Origin: DATATB01 sp036268995
Lineage (GTDB): Bacteria; Planctomycetota; Planctomycetia; Pirellulales; PNKZ01
Reading direction: 5' to 3'
DNA length: 31,466 nucleotides
NCBI GenBank assembly: GCA_036268995.1
Contig: DATATB010000111.1
Span: 1-31,466 of the forward strand
Shown: one piece after another, positions 1 through 7,176 of the stretch
How positions within the stretch are numbered: the stretch's first letter is position 1
How the letters are laid out: each line of letters starts with the position of its first letter
The notes under the pieces: generated by a model
Seen by the model: only the letters and a program-made list of their open reading frames with translations
Database searches by the model: none
What the model was told of the DNA's origin: nothing
Position numbers and translations under genes: made by a program

Positions 1-220
1 GACGAAGATCCGCAGGAAATACGTTTGGAAGCGGGCCATGATTCCACGTGATGGCGGCGGTTTGAGTTTCGAAATTGGCGGCAAAGCTGGGGTGGGCAAA
101 GTCGCGCTGGTAGCTCCAGCTGTCGCGCTTGGCCCCACTCGGCAGCTTCCGCGCGACGTCGATTGTCAGGCACTCGCGCGTGAACTTGTCGAGCACCGTC
201 GCCCTGCCGGGTGAGCGATT
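1..220 (-). pseudogene. possible IS3-type transposase remnant, cut by the window edge
   Basis: An open minus-strand frame runs from a stop at 221-223 to the left edge. It has no start codon. At about 142-199 it reads TVLDKFTRECLTIDVARKL, which resembles the stretch after the first catalytic Asp in the integrase core of IS3-family OrfB proteins (typical form: VVDDFTRECLAIEV). The rest of the frame to the edge does not look like transposase to me, and the usual upstream part of the domain is missing. It could be a decayed insertion sequence, or a chance resemblance in an unrelated gene that continues beyond the edge. Confidence is low because the match is only about 19 residues. Confidence 0.35.
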
Positions 221-359
221 TCAGCCGCGACGATACCACGGCATTGTAACGGCTTTTCAAACGCGCGTCGCAAATCCACCGGGCAATTGGCGCTCCGGTG
301 GCAGCCGTCCCAGGAGAGAGCTTATTCACAGAACGTTGGGAGGCTCGCCGGCGGGACGC

Positions 360-683
360 TCAACGCGGGTAACCGCCGTAGGCGCCGGGGATGGGGAAGC
401 CGTAGTTGTCGGTGCGGTTGAAATTGAAACCCGACGAAGGGTTGCGATAACCGAAGCCCGACGCGCGGTTGCGATAGCCGTAACGTATCGAGCTGTAGTC
501 GGAGCCGACGTAATCGCCGTAGACGCTGTACCAGCCGTAGCCCATCCGCCCGTAGCCTCGCTGCCAGAGGCCGTCGGGGCTCGTGCGATTCGGAGTGCCG
601 TAGGTGCGCCAGTCGGCATGGGCGCTGTCCGCCGCCACGCCGAGAGCAAGCACCGCGATCGTGGCCAACAAGAGACGACGCAT
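360..683 (-). CDS. small secreted Tyr/Gly/Arg-rich protein, hypothetical
   Basis: This encodes 107 residues. The first 23 form a clear signal peptide: basic MRR, a hydrophobic core LLLATIAVLALGVA, and an AHA cleavage site before Asp24. The mature part of about 84 residues is dominated by Tyr, Gly, Arg, Ser and Asn, with repeated YG, GYR and SGF pieces (RGYGRMGYGWYSVYGDYVG, GYRNRASGFGYRNPSSGF). It contains no cysteine. Such composition suggests a low-complexity exported or surface protein, and no enzyme fold is apparent. The start is well supported because GGAAGGAGCT lies about six bases before the ATG. I do not recognise a family. The opposite-strand frames here are treated as shadows, since only this one has a signal peptide and ribosome-binding site. 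Confidence 0.75.
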   Translation of the reverse strand: MRRLLLATIAVLALGVAADSAHADWRTYGTPNRTSPDGLWQRGYGRMGYGWYSVYGDYVGSDYSSIRYGYRNRASGFGYRNPSSGFNFNRTDNYGFPIPGAYGGYPR

Positions 684-1190
684 CGCCAGCTCCTTCCGTC
701 GTGAAGGTTTTTAGAATGCGGCCACCGGCGAGCACAAACGCGCTCGCCACTCAATCGTCGCTCCCAATTCGCCACCTGGCAAGTCTTGCGGTACGTGCCG
801 ATGCCATTTTTGCCGGCCCTAACCGCTTCGGCCCGATTCTTGCGCACCGTCGATCGCCGAGTGCCCCGCGGAGTGGTGCACCCGGGCAGGTCGGCTTGGG
901 TGCTTCTGCGTAACGTTGGTGCGGCATGGCCTCGGTGCGGAAGGGCCCTCATCCGGCGCGGCAGGGCCCTCATCGGCGCGGCAGCGCCCTCATCCGGCCT
1001 TCGGCCACCTTCTCCCAGGAGGGAGAAGGACGCGCAGAAACCGAAGGGTGAGCAGTAGAAGATGCGCCAGCCAGCATTGGCCTGTCTCATGACAACTTTG
1101 GAGAATGGACGATTTAGTATCCTGCCGGCTTTAGGGCGCATGCATTACGGCAAAGTAATCCTTTCGCGCTAGCCGGCAAGGATTGCCCCG
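684..1190. other. intergenic region with repeats, divergent promoters expected
   Basis: This 507-bp gap lies between two genes that diverge, so it should hold both promoters, but I cannot point to a convincing -35/-10 pair. Its notable content is the repeat cluster at 943-1029, listed separately. The open frames crossing it are Arg/Pro/Ala-rich and lack ribosome-binding sites, so I do not call a gene. Confidence 0.5.
943..1029. repeat. short tandem repeat followed by two hairpins
   Basis: About two and a half copies of a 20-21-base unit (GGGCCCTCATCCGGCGCGG with small changes) start at 943, 964 and 984. The last copy runs into GGCC-TTC-GGCC (996-1006) and then a perfect 9-bp stem CCTTCTCCC/GGGAGAAGG (1008-1016 with 1021-1029) around a four-base loop. 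A similar CCCTC...CTCCC hairpin occurs at 26866-26892. Intergenic hairpins of this kind are common dispersed elements in bacterial genomes. No T-run follows, so a simple intrinsic terminator is not supported. Confidence 0.7.
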
Positions 1191-2399
1191 ATGCGAACCA
1201 GGGCGGGCACGCTGCTGTTGGTCTCGATGCTGGCTTGTTGCGTGGCGGGCCGTGCCCGAGCGCAGCAGTTGCCGACCTTTCCCGTGCTCGATGCAGCCGC
1301 TCCGCGTCGCTCGACGGAGGATGACGACGTCGCCGATGACGCCGGATTCGTCCGCTTCGAATATCTGTGTTGGTGGATGAAAGACGCGCCGCTGCCGGCA
1401 CCGCTCGTCACCAGCGGAACTCCAAGCGGCCGCGGCATCATCGGAGCGCTCGGCACTTCAGTGCTGGCCGGAGCTGGGCAGCAATCCTTCGGCGGGTTGT
1501 CGGGCGGTCGGCTGCGTTGGCTGGAATGGACCGATTCGGAAGGCGACTACGGGGTCGAAGTCGGCATCTTCTACTTCGAGCACCATGCCGTGCACTTCCA
1601 GGAGTCGGCCGCCGCCAGCGGCAATTCGGTGCTCGCGATACCGTTTATCGACGTCAGCTCCGGCAGCCCGCAAGCATCGTCGCTCGTGCTGGCCCAGCCT
1701 GGCGTGAGCAGCGGCACCGCGGCGCTCGTCAACGGTACGCAGCTGTGGGGTGGCGACTTTAATTTCGCCTTGAATCTGGACGACTGGCTCGGGGACACCA
1801 GCACGAACGTTCGCCTGCTGACAGGACTCAACACCGTCGATTTGAATGAATCGCTGCAATTGATCACCGACTCGACCTCGGCTTCGGGCGCGGCCCACCA
1901 CAGCGACATCTTTGCCGCCCGCAGCAATTTCTTGGGCATCGACTTGGCCGCCGTCGTCGGCCAGCGCTGGCGGCGGGCCTACTTCGAATTGATACCCAAG
2001 TTCAGCATCGGTGCAAACGTCACGACCGATTACATCGCTGCCCAGGATGTTTCGCCGGCGCTCTTCTCCGTAAACGCACCCCGCGTCGTCTACAATTCGC
2101 ACGAAGGCACCTTCGCGCAGCCCTCGAATATCGGGCACTATTGGCCGACGTTTTTCTCCGTCATGCCACAACTTCAGGCCCGCACGACGTACCGGCTCTG
2201 CCCGCATTGCAGTCTGACGATGGCTTACGACGGGCTCTTTTGGACCAACGTGCTACGTCCGGGCGGCATGATCGACCCGCAAATCAACCCTACGCAGATA
2301 ACCGGCAACCTGGTTGGCCAACGGCAGCCGGTGCGAGTTTTCAATACCGGCAATTTCTGGGCGCAAGGATTCAGCGGCGGCTTGCAGGTTTCCTTCTGA
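1191..2399 (+). CDS. BBP7-like outer-membrane beta-barrel protein
   Basis: This encodes 402 residues with an N-terminal signal peptide (hydrophobic core about 7-20, possible ARA cleavage before Gln25). After an acidic linker, the region at about 52-76 has the aromatic FEYLCWWMKDAPLPAPLVTSG stretch that I associate with the planctomycete BBP7 family. The rest is rich in alternating, Gly- and aromatic-containing segments suited to beta strands, and the protein ends in Phe (GGLQVSF), typical of outer-membrane barrels. Predicted location is the outer membrane; a transport, adhesion or structural role is not known. AAGGAT about eight bases before the ATG supports the start. It converges with the PhyH gene, with only about 23 bases between the two ends. 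Confidence 0.8.
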   Translation: MRTRAGTLLLVSMLACCVAGRARAQQLPTFPVLDAAAPRRSTEDDDVADDAGFVRFEYLCWWMKDAPLPAPLVTSGTPSGRGIIGALGTSVLAGAGQQSFGGLSGGRLRWLEWTDSEGDYGVEVGIFYFEHHAVHFQESAAASGNSVLAIPFIDVSSGSPQASSLVLAQPGVSSGTAALVNGTQLWGGDFNFALNLDDWLGDTSTNVRLLTGLNTVDLNESLQLITDSTSASGAAHHSDIFAARSNFLGIDLAAVVGQRWRRAYFELIPKFSIGANVTTDYIAAQDVSPALFSVNAPRVVYNSHEGTFAQPSNIGHYWPTFFSVMPQLQARTTYRLCPHCSLTMAYDGLFWTNVLRPGGMIDPQINPTQITGNLVGQRQPVRVFNTGNFWAQGFSGGLQVSF

Positions 2400-2422
2400 G
2401 CGCAATCCAGCCGCAGACTGCC

Positions 2423-3265
2423 CTATACAAGGAACCCGCTGCGGGGGAGCGAACTGGATGCCAGCTCGTCGTTCAGCGGATCGTCCAAGGCGAGCATGGC
2501 CCGCAACTCGGGAGAAAGACCTCGCTGCACTTCCATCGGCACGAGGCGCTTCTGATACTGCTGCTGAGGCTTGTCCCGGCGGCAATAGAAGGCGTGGATG
2601 GCGGAACGCGGCGACGGCGTCTTGTTCGCCGAGCCGCCGTGCCATAGATGGGCATTCATCACCACGACGCTTCCGGCCGGGGCCGTAACGAGCGTCTCCG
2701 CGAATGGAAACTGGCCCGGATCGACGGCGGCCGACGTGTTGCCGTCGGATGTGTTGCCCTCGGCCGCCGCGCGCGGGGGCAGTCGCCCCCAACGATGCGA
2801 GCCGGGCACGACGCGCAAGGCGCCGTTGTCGAGCGTAAAATCGTCCAAGAGCCAGACACTGTTGCAGACCCAGTAGCCTTGCTCGTCGGCGATCGCGCCC
2901 ATGTCGGCGTGCAGCGGTTGGGCTTCGCAACCCGGCAGTGCGGTGCGGGCGTTGAGACTGCTGAGCTTGAACCGCGGCCCCAGCACGTGGGCCATGCACC
3001 CCAGCACCTCGGGACAAACGATCACCGGATAAAAGACCTCGCCCTTGGCGGCCAGGTTAGCCAGCCGCCCCGCGCCGCGCTCCTGCTTGAATTCGGCGCC
3101 GGCACGATCGCCTTCGTCGGCATACAACTGGGCGACGCGCGTTCGCAAGGCGGCCAACAGCTCGGCGCTCATCAAGCGCTCGAAGATGGCATAGCCGGCC
3201 TGATCGAGGGCGGCCCGGCGATCGAGGTCGCAGCAACCAGCGCTTGAGATTGGGTCATGGGACAT
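2423..3265 (-). CDS. phytanoyl-CoA dioxygenase (PhyH) family oxygenase
   Basis: This encodes 280 residues, a normal size for the PhyH family of Fe(II)/2-oxoglutarate dioxygenases, which hydroxylate small molecules and decarboxylate 2-oxoglutarate. The iron-binding triad is visible as H119-x-D121 (LHADMG) and H209 (NAHLWHGG). R220 (SPRSAIHAFY) is in the right place to bind 2-oxoglutarate. LLDDFTLDNGALRVVPGSH matches the conserved core of the family. No signal peptide is present, so the protein should be cytoplasmic; the substrate cannot be told. It lies 66 bases downstream of a sulfatase on the same strand and may be co-transcribed. A short duplication encodes GNTSDGNTS near residue 171. No strong ribosome-binding site is seen before the ATG. 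Confidence 0.88.
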   Translation of the reverse strand: MSHDPISSAGCCDLDRRAALDQAGYAIFERLMSAELLAALRTRVAQLYADEGDRAGAEFKQERGAGRLANLAAKGEVFYPVIVCPEVLGCMAHVLGPRFKLSSLNARTALPGCEAQPLHADMGAIADEQGYWVCNSVWLLDDFTLDNGALRVVPGSHRWGRLPPRAAAEGNTSDGNTSAAVDPGQFPFAETLVTAPAGSVVVMNAHLWHGGSANKTPSPRSAIHAFYCRRDKPQQQYQKRLVPMEVQRGLSPELRAMLALDDPLNDELASSSLPRSGFLV

Positions 3266-3331
3266 GGTGCCACCGACGGTTGCCTCGAGATCATCGCACC
3301 GGCATAACGTGAGTTGGCGAGCGTCTAGGGC

Positions 3332-4759
3332 CTACTTCCAAAGGGGCTCGACCTGGCGCGCGTTCCATTCGTTCCAGCGCGCTTCCAGGTCGCGAACCTT
3401 GTCGGGATTTCGCGCGGCAAGGTTCGTGGCTTCGCTCACGTCGTGGGCCAGGTCATACAGTTGCCATTTTTTGCCGTCGCGGATCAGCTTCCAGTCTCCC
3501 TGGCGCAGGGCATTCCATTTACCGACCCTCCAAAAGAGCGTGTCGTGCGGCGCGGCGGCGGTTTTGCCGGTGAGCAGCGGCAGCAGGCTCGCGCCGTCGA
3601 GAGTGGCTCCAATCGGAACCGCGCCAGCAATATCAAGGGCCGTGAAGCTGGCATCCATCGAGCTGATGGGAGCGTCGACCACCTTTCCGCGCGGCACGGC
3701 TGCCTTCCAGGAAATGATGAATGGCACGCGGATTCCGCCTTCGTAGAGCTGGCCCTTCTCACCCCGCAAAGGCGCATTGCTCGAGGTCAGTTCGCGCGTG
3801 GGACCGCCGTTGTCGCTGAGAAAGACGATGAAGGTGCGTTCCTCAAGCCCGGTATCTCGCAGCTTGCGGAGTACCGCCCCCACGCTGTCGTCGAGATGCG
3901 CGAGCATCGCGGCGAAAATGCGGCGCTGAATATCCGGGATGTGCGCGAAGCGACGCATGTACTCGTCCGTGCCCTGCAGCGGGCTGTGGACCGCGTTATA
4001 GGCCAGATACAGAAAAAACGGCTGTGTCCGGTGGCGATCGATAAAGTCGCAGGCCTCGCGCTGGAGCGCGTCGGTTAGATTGGCCTGTTCGTCGACAGGC
4101 TGGCTGCTGCGCAGGATGGGGTTGTCGGTGTCGTAATCGGGCTCGCGGTGGCCCAGGTGAGTGCTCCAGACGATGCGGCCATCGGCCGAAGTCCATCGAC
4201 CATGCGAGCCGTCAGGCAAGGCCGTGCGACGCAGCCAGGTGGTGGTCCCCAGCCATGGCGGCGGCACGTAGTAGTGCCCCTCGTGGAGGAAGCCGAAAAA
4301 CTCGTCGTACCCGCGACGCTGCGGATGAAAGGGCGCCGTGCCGCCCAGATGCCACTTGCCGATCAGGGCTGTGGCATAGCCCGTATCGCGCAAATAGTCG
4401 GCAATCGTCCGCTCCTTCAAAGGCAAGCCGATGCCGGGCTCGGCATTCTTGGCGCCGATCGGATTGAATTCGAAGCCGAACCGGGTTTGATATCGCGCCG
4501 TCAACAAGGCGGCACGAGACGCGGCGCAGAACGGGGCGGTCACGTAAGCGCTAGAGAACCGCACGCCCGACGCGGCCAACGTGTCGAGATGGGGAGTCGG
4601 AATGTCCTTCCCGCCGTAGCAGCCAAGTTCGCCATAGCCAAGATCGTCCGCGACGATAAACACGATGTTGGGCCTGGCCGGCTGCGGCGCATCGGCAGCG
4701 CACGTCCAGGCCGGCAGAGCCGATAACAGGATGCCCACAATGACTGCCGCGTATCGCAT
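3332..4759 (-). CDS. secreted arylsulfatase-like enzyme
   Basis: This is an alkaline-phosphatase-superfamily sulfatase, predicted to hydrolyse sulfate esters after export. I chose the ATG at 4759 (MRYAAVIVGILLSALPA) because it opens a signal peptide and AAGGCGG precedes it. Longer frames upstream are Arg/Pro-rich and implausible. The 475-residue product has RPNIVFIVADDLGYGELG with metal ligands D38 and D39. The formylglycine site is C78-A-A-S-R, the CxAxR version of the motif, and needs a formylglycine-generating enzyme, none of which is in the window. GKWHLGG and SDNGGP are further conserved sulfatase motifs. Planctomycetes carry many such genes for degrading sulfated polysaccharides. It sits between a DJ-1-like gene and the PhyH gene on the same strand. 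The substrate is unknown. Confidence 0.93.
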   Translation of the reverse strand: MRYAAVIVGILLSALPAWTCAADAPQPARPNIVFIVADDLGYGELGCYGGKDIPTPHLDTLAASGVRFSSAYVTAPFCAASRAALLTARYQTRFGFEFNPIGAKNAEPGIGLPLKERTIADYLRDTGYATALIGKWHLGGTAPFHPQRRGYDEFFGFLHEGHYYVPPPWLGTTTWLRRTALPDGSHGRWTSADGRIVWSTHLGHREPDYDTDNPILRSSQPVDEQANLTDALQREACDFIDRHRTQPFFLYLAYNAVHSPLQGTDEYMRRFAHIPDIQRRIFAAMLAHLDDSVGAVLRKLRDTGLEERTFIVFLSDNGGPTRELTSSNAPLRGEKGQLYEGGIRVPFIISWKAAVPRGKVVDAPISSMDASFTALDIAGAVPIGATLDGASLLPLLTGKTAAAPHDTLFWRVGKWNALRQGDWKLIRDGKKWQLYDLAHDVSEATNLAARNPDKVRDLEARWNEWNARQVEPLWK

Positions 4760-4904
4760 AGGGTCCGCCTTGGTTACCTGAAATCCCCGTCGATTCGTGC
4801 CTGGGTACGCAGTGCTACCCGTAGCAGGATTGAGTTTAGGCATATCGACAGCCGCGACACAACCGTCGCGACCAAGGGCCCCAACGAAAGCGGGTTCCAC
4901 ATCG

Positions 4905-5591
4905 TTAGTTGACTTTACGCGCGAGCAGCTTGAGGAGATTTTGGGCTGTGGAGGTCGAGGACGCGGGATTCTGGCCCGTGATGAGCTGACCATCTACGAT
5001 CGAAAACGGTTGCCAGTTTGCGACCTTTTCAAACTTGGCTCCCAGTCGCTTGAGCTCATCCTCAACCAAAAACGGCACCACTTGTGTCAGATGAACGGCC
5101 TCTTCCTCTTCGTCGGTAAAGCCGGTCACGCGCTTGCCTTTTACAAGTGGCTCGCCCTTGTGAGTGACATGACGCAGCACGCCGGGGGAGTGACACACCA
5201 ATGCGATCGGCTTTCCAGCGTCGTAGAAGGACTCGAGCAAGGCGATCGAATCGGCGCTCTCTGCGAGATCCCACAGAGGCCCGTGTCCGCCGACATAAAA
5301 CACCGTGTCGAAATCTGCCGATTTCACCTCAGCAAGTTTGACCGTGTGCGCAAGATCGCTTTGTGCCGTCTTGTCTGCCTTGAACCGCGCCATCGCATCC
5401 GTTTGATTTTCGGGCAGATCGCTCTTGGGATCGACCGGCGGCTGTCCGCCTGCGGGCGAAGCCAGCGTCAGCTCGACGCCGGCATCGCGAAACACAAAAT
5501 AGGGAGCCGCGAATTCCTCCAGCCAAAAGCCCGTCTTGCGGCCCGTGTTGCCAAGCTGATCGTGCGACGTCAGGACCATAAGAATTTTCAT
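4905..5591 (-). CDS. DJ-1/PfpI family protein (Hsp31/glyoxalase III-like)
   Basis: This encodes 228 residues from the ATG at 5591, which follows AAAGGGG; a longer frame upstream has no support. The fold is the class I glutamine-amidotransferase-like DJ-1/PfpI type. The nucleophile elbow is C133 in ALVCHSPGVL, followed by H134. E25 (TGFWLEE) is the usual acidic partner near the N-terminus, and FYVGGHGPLWDLAE is the conserved loop before the elbow. Length and the TGFWLEE and GGHGPLWDL motifs fit the subgroup that includes Hsp31-like glyoxalase III and chaperone proteins, which detoxify methylglyoxal or protect proteins. Activity cannot be proven from sequence. The protein is cytoplasmic with no signal peptide. 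It lies 125 bases downstream of leuB, same strand. Confidence 0.88.
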   Translation of the reverse strand: MKILMVLTSHDQLGNTGRKTGFWLEEFAAPYFVFRDAGVELTLASPAGGQPPVDPKSDLPENQTDAMARFKADKTAQSDLAHTVKLAEVKSADFDTVFYVGGHGPLWDLAESADSIALLESFYDAGKPIALVCHSPGVLRHVTHKGEPLVKGKRVTGFTDEEEEAVHLTQVVPFLVEDELKRLGAKFEKVANWQPFSIVDGQLITGQNPASSTSTAQNLLKLLARKVN

Positions 5592-5716
5592 GATCGGCCC
5601 CTTTTGTTTTTGTTCGACATTGCCAATGGCGATTGATTCCGGCGGCGCCGGTGCGGCCGTGGTAAAGAGGACAGTAGCACGTGGCGAAGCGGCGCAACCC
5701 CACTTCCGACGCGATC

Positions 5717-6808
5717 TCAAGCCGCGACGAGGGCCTTGACGATCGCATCGCCCATCTCGTCGGTTGAGACGCGTTTCATTCCTGACTGCATGATGTCGGC
5801 CGTTCGTATGCCTTGTTCGAGCACGCGTCTGACGGCCGATTCCAAGGCGTCCGCTTCGGAAAGCAGCCCGAAGGAGTAGCGCAGCATCATGCCGAAGGAA
5901 AGGATCGTGGCAATCGGGTTCGCCATCGATTTGCCCGCGATGTCCGGCGCCGAGCCGTGCACGGGCTCATACAGGCCGGGAGAGCCTGGATTACCCAGGG
6001 ACGCGGAGGGCAACATTCCCAGCGATCCGGTGAGCATGGACGCGATGTCGGAAAGAATGTCGCCGAACATATTGGTCGTGACCATCACGTCGAACTGCTT
6101 AGGATTCCGCACGAGTTGCATGGCCGCATTATCGACATACATATGGGTCAACTGCACGCCGGCATAATTCTCGGCGTGCACTTTGGTCACTTCCTCGCGC
6201 CACATTTCCGTGCATTCGAGCACGTTGGCCTTATCGACTGAGCAAACACGGCCATTGCGTTTCTTGGCAAGCTCGAATGCCACGCGGGCAATCCGCTGCA
6301 CTTCGGGACTGGTGTAGACTTCGGTGTTGACGCCGCGGCGCGTTCCGTCGGGAAGATTTTCGACCCCGCGGGGCTGGCCAAAATAGATGCCGCCCGTGAG
6401 TTCCCGAACGATCATGATGTCGAGTCCGGCCACGATTTCGCGCTTGAGAGTGGAAGCATCGGCCAAGGCATCGAAGCAGACGGCCGGTCGCAGATTCGCA
6501 AACAACCCAAGTGCCTGCCGGATACCAAGCAGCCCCTTTTCTGGTCGCGACGCAATCGGCAGGCTTTCCCATTTCGCGCCGCCCACGGCGCCCAACAGAA
6601 CCGCGTCGGCTTTTTTGGCCGCGGTGATCGTTTCCTGTGGAAGCGGAGTTCCTGACGCATCGTACGCCGCACCGCCAATCAGCGCGGTGCTGGTTTTGAA
6701 TTTGACGCCATTGCGGCCGTTGAAGAAGTCAACAATCTTTTGCGTTTGTCCGATGACCTCTGGCCCGATGCCGTCGCCCGGAAGAAGCAGAATCTGTTTA
6801 TCTGGCAT
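5717..6808 (-). CDS. leuB: 3-isopropylmalate dehydrogenase
   Basis: This enzyme oxidises and decarboxylates (2R,3S)-3-isopropylmalate to 2-oxoisocaproate with NAD in leucine synthesis. The 363-residue length is standard. Visible family features are GDGIGPEV (11-18), substrate arginines R97, R107 and R135, Y142, K193 (VDKANVLE), the metal aspartates D226, D250 and D254 (NMFGDILSD), and the NAD-binding GLYEPVHGSAPDIAGK region near 279-293. The start overlaps the end of a possible small upstream gene, and GAGGG in that gene's last codons acts as ribosome-binding site. No other leu genes are in the window, so leuB stands apart from leuA, leuC and leuD here. Identification is secure, although tartrate or isocitrate relatives share the fold. 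Confidence 0.96.
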   Translation of the reverse strand: MPDKQILLLPGDGIGPEVIGQTQKIVDFFNGRNGVKFKTSTALIGGAAYDASGTPLPQETITAAKKADAVLLGAVGGAKWESLPIASRPEKGLLGIRQALGLFANLRPAVCFDALADASTLKREIVAGLDIMIVRELTGGIYFGQPRGVENLPDGTRRGVNTEVYTSPEVQRIARVAFELAKKRNGRVCSVDKANVLECTEMWREEVTKVHAENYAGVQLTHMYVDNAAMQLVRNPKQFDVMVTTNMFGDILSDIASMLTGSLGMLPSASLGNPGSPGLYEPVHGSAPDIAGKSMANPIATILSFGMMLRYSFGLLSEADALESAVRRVLEQGIRTADIMQSGMKRVSTDEMGDAIVKALVAA

Positions 6809-7079
6809 TAGCAGTTACCCTCAAAAGCAAGTCACGCCCGTGGATGGCGTTCCGAATCATGGAAGCTTCATTCGGAGCACGGAGCGTCTCGGGATGGTGC
6901 GCCATGCACGCCGCCACCAGTTTATGCGAAGAATCGAAAATCCGAATAGGCCCGCCGCCCGATCGAACCTTCCACCGCCCAAAATATTGCTCAAGTGCCA
7001 ACGCCATCGCCCTAGGCGATTCCGCAAAGCCATCCTTGAAAGGCGCAAAAAAATCGCCTCGCCCGCCTTTCGGCGGCAT
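6798..7079 (-). CDS. possible small protein overlapping the start of leuB
   Basis: A 93-codon frame ends 11 bases inside leuB. Its second half (ALEQYFGRWKVRSGGGPIR, then FDSSHKLVAACMAHHPETLR) reads like ordinary soluble protein, and such a frame could couple its translation to leuB. A second in-frame ATG at 7007 (MALALEQYF) is also possible. The first codons of the longer version form a CCGCC/GGCGG hairpin, which makes the shorter start attractive. No family is recognised, and codon use is less biased to G/C in third position than in leuB. It may be non-coding leader sequence. Confidence 0.4.
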   Translation of the reverse strand: MPPKGGRGDFFAPFKDGFAESPRAMALALEQYFGRWKVRSGGGPIRIFDSSHKLVAACMAHHPETLRAPNEASMIRNAIHGRDLLLRVTANAR

Positions 7080-7176
7080 TCAGCCTCGCTGATTCTGCCT
7101 TGCCGCGGCAAAGATCCGGTACAATGCGACGGGGACCGTCGGTCGGTGTTTTATGCTCTAAGGAGTCTATCGAGTC
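6809..7176. other. divergent intergenic region between leuB and the cytochrome gene
   Basis: This 368-bp stretch separates the minus-strand leuB and the plus-strand cytochrome/PHM gene. Most of the leuB-proximal two thirds is covered by the possible small ORF. On the minus strand the bases near 7050-7075 form a CCGCC-GAAA-GGCGG hairpin followed, 11 bases on, by seven T residues. AAGGAG at about 7161 is the ribosome-binding site of the plus-strand gene. No convincing sigma-70 promoter was found by eye. Confidence 0.45.

Noticed and set aside
943..1029. CRISPR array
   Set aside because: Units are contiguous without unique spacers and only about 2.5 copies exist; no cas genes are present.
7050..7080. 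Leucine attenuator upstream of leuB
   Set aside because: The T-run is 11 bases away from the stem and no run of leucine codons in a leader peptide was found.
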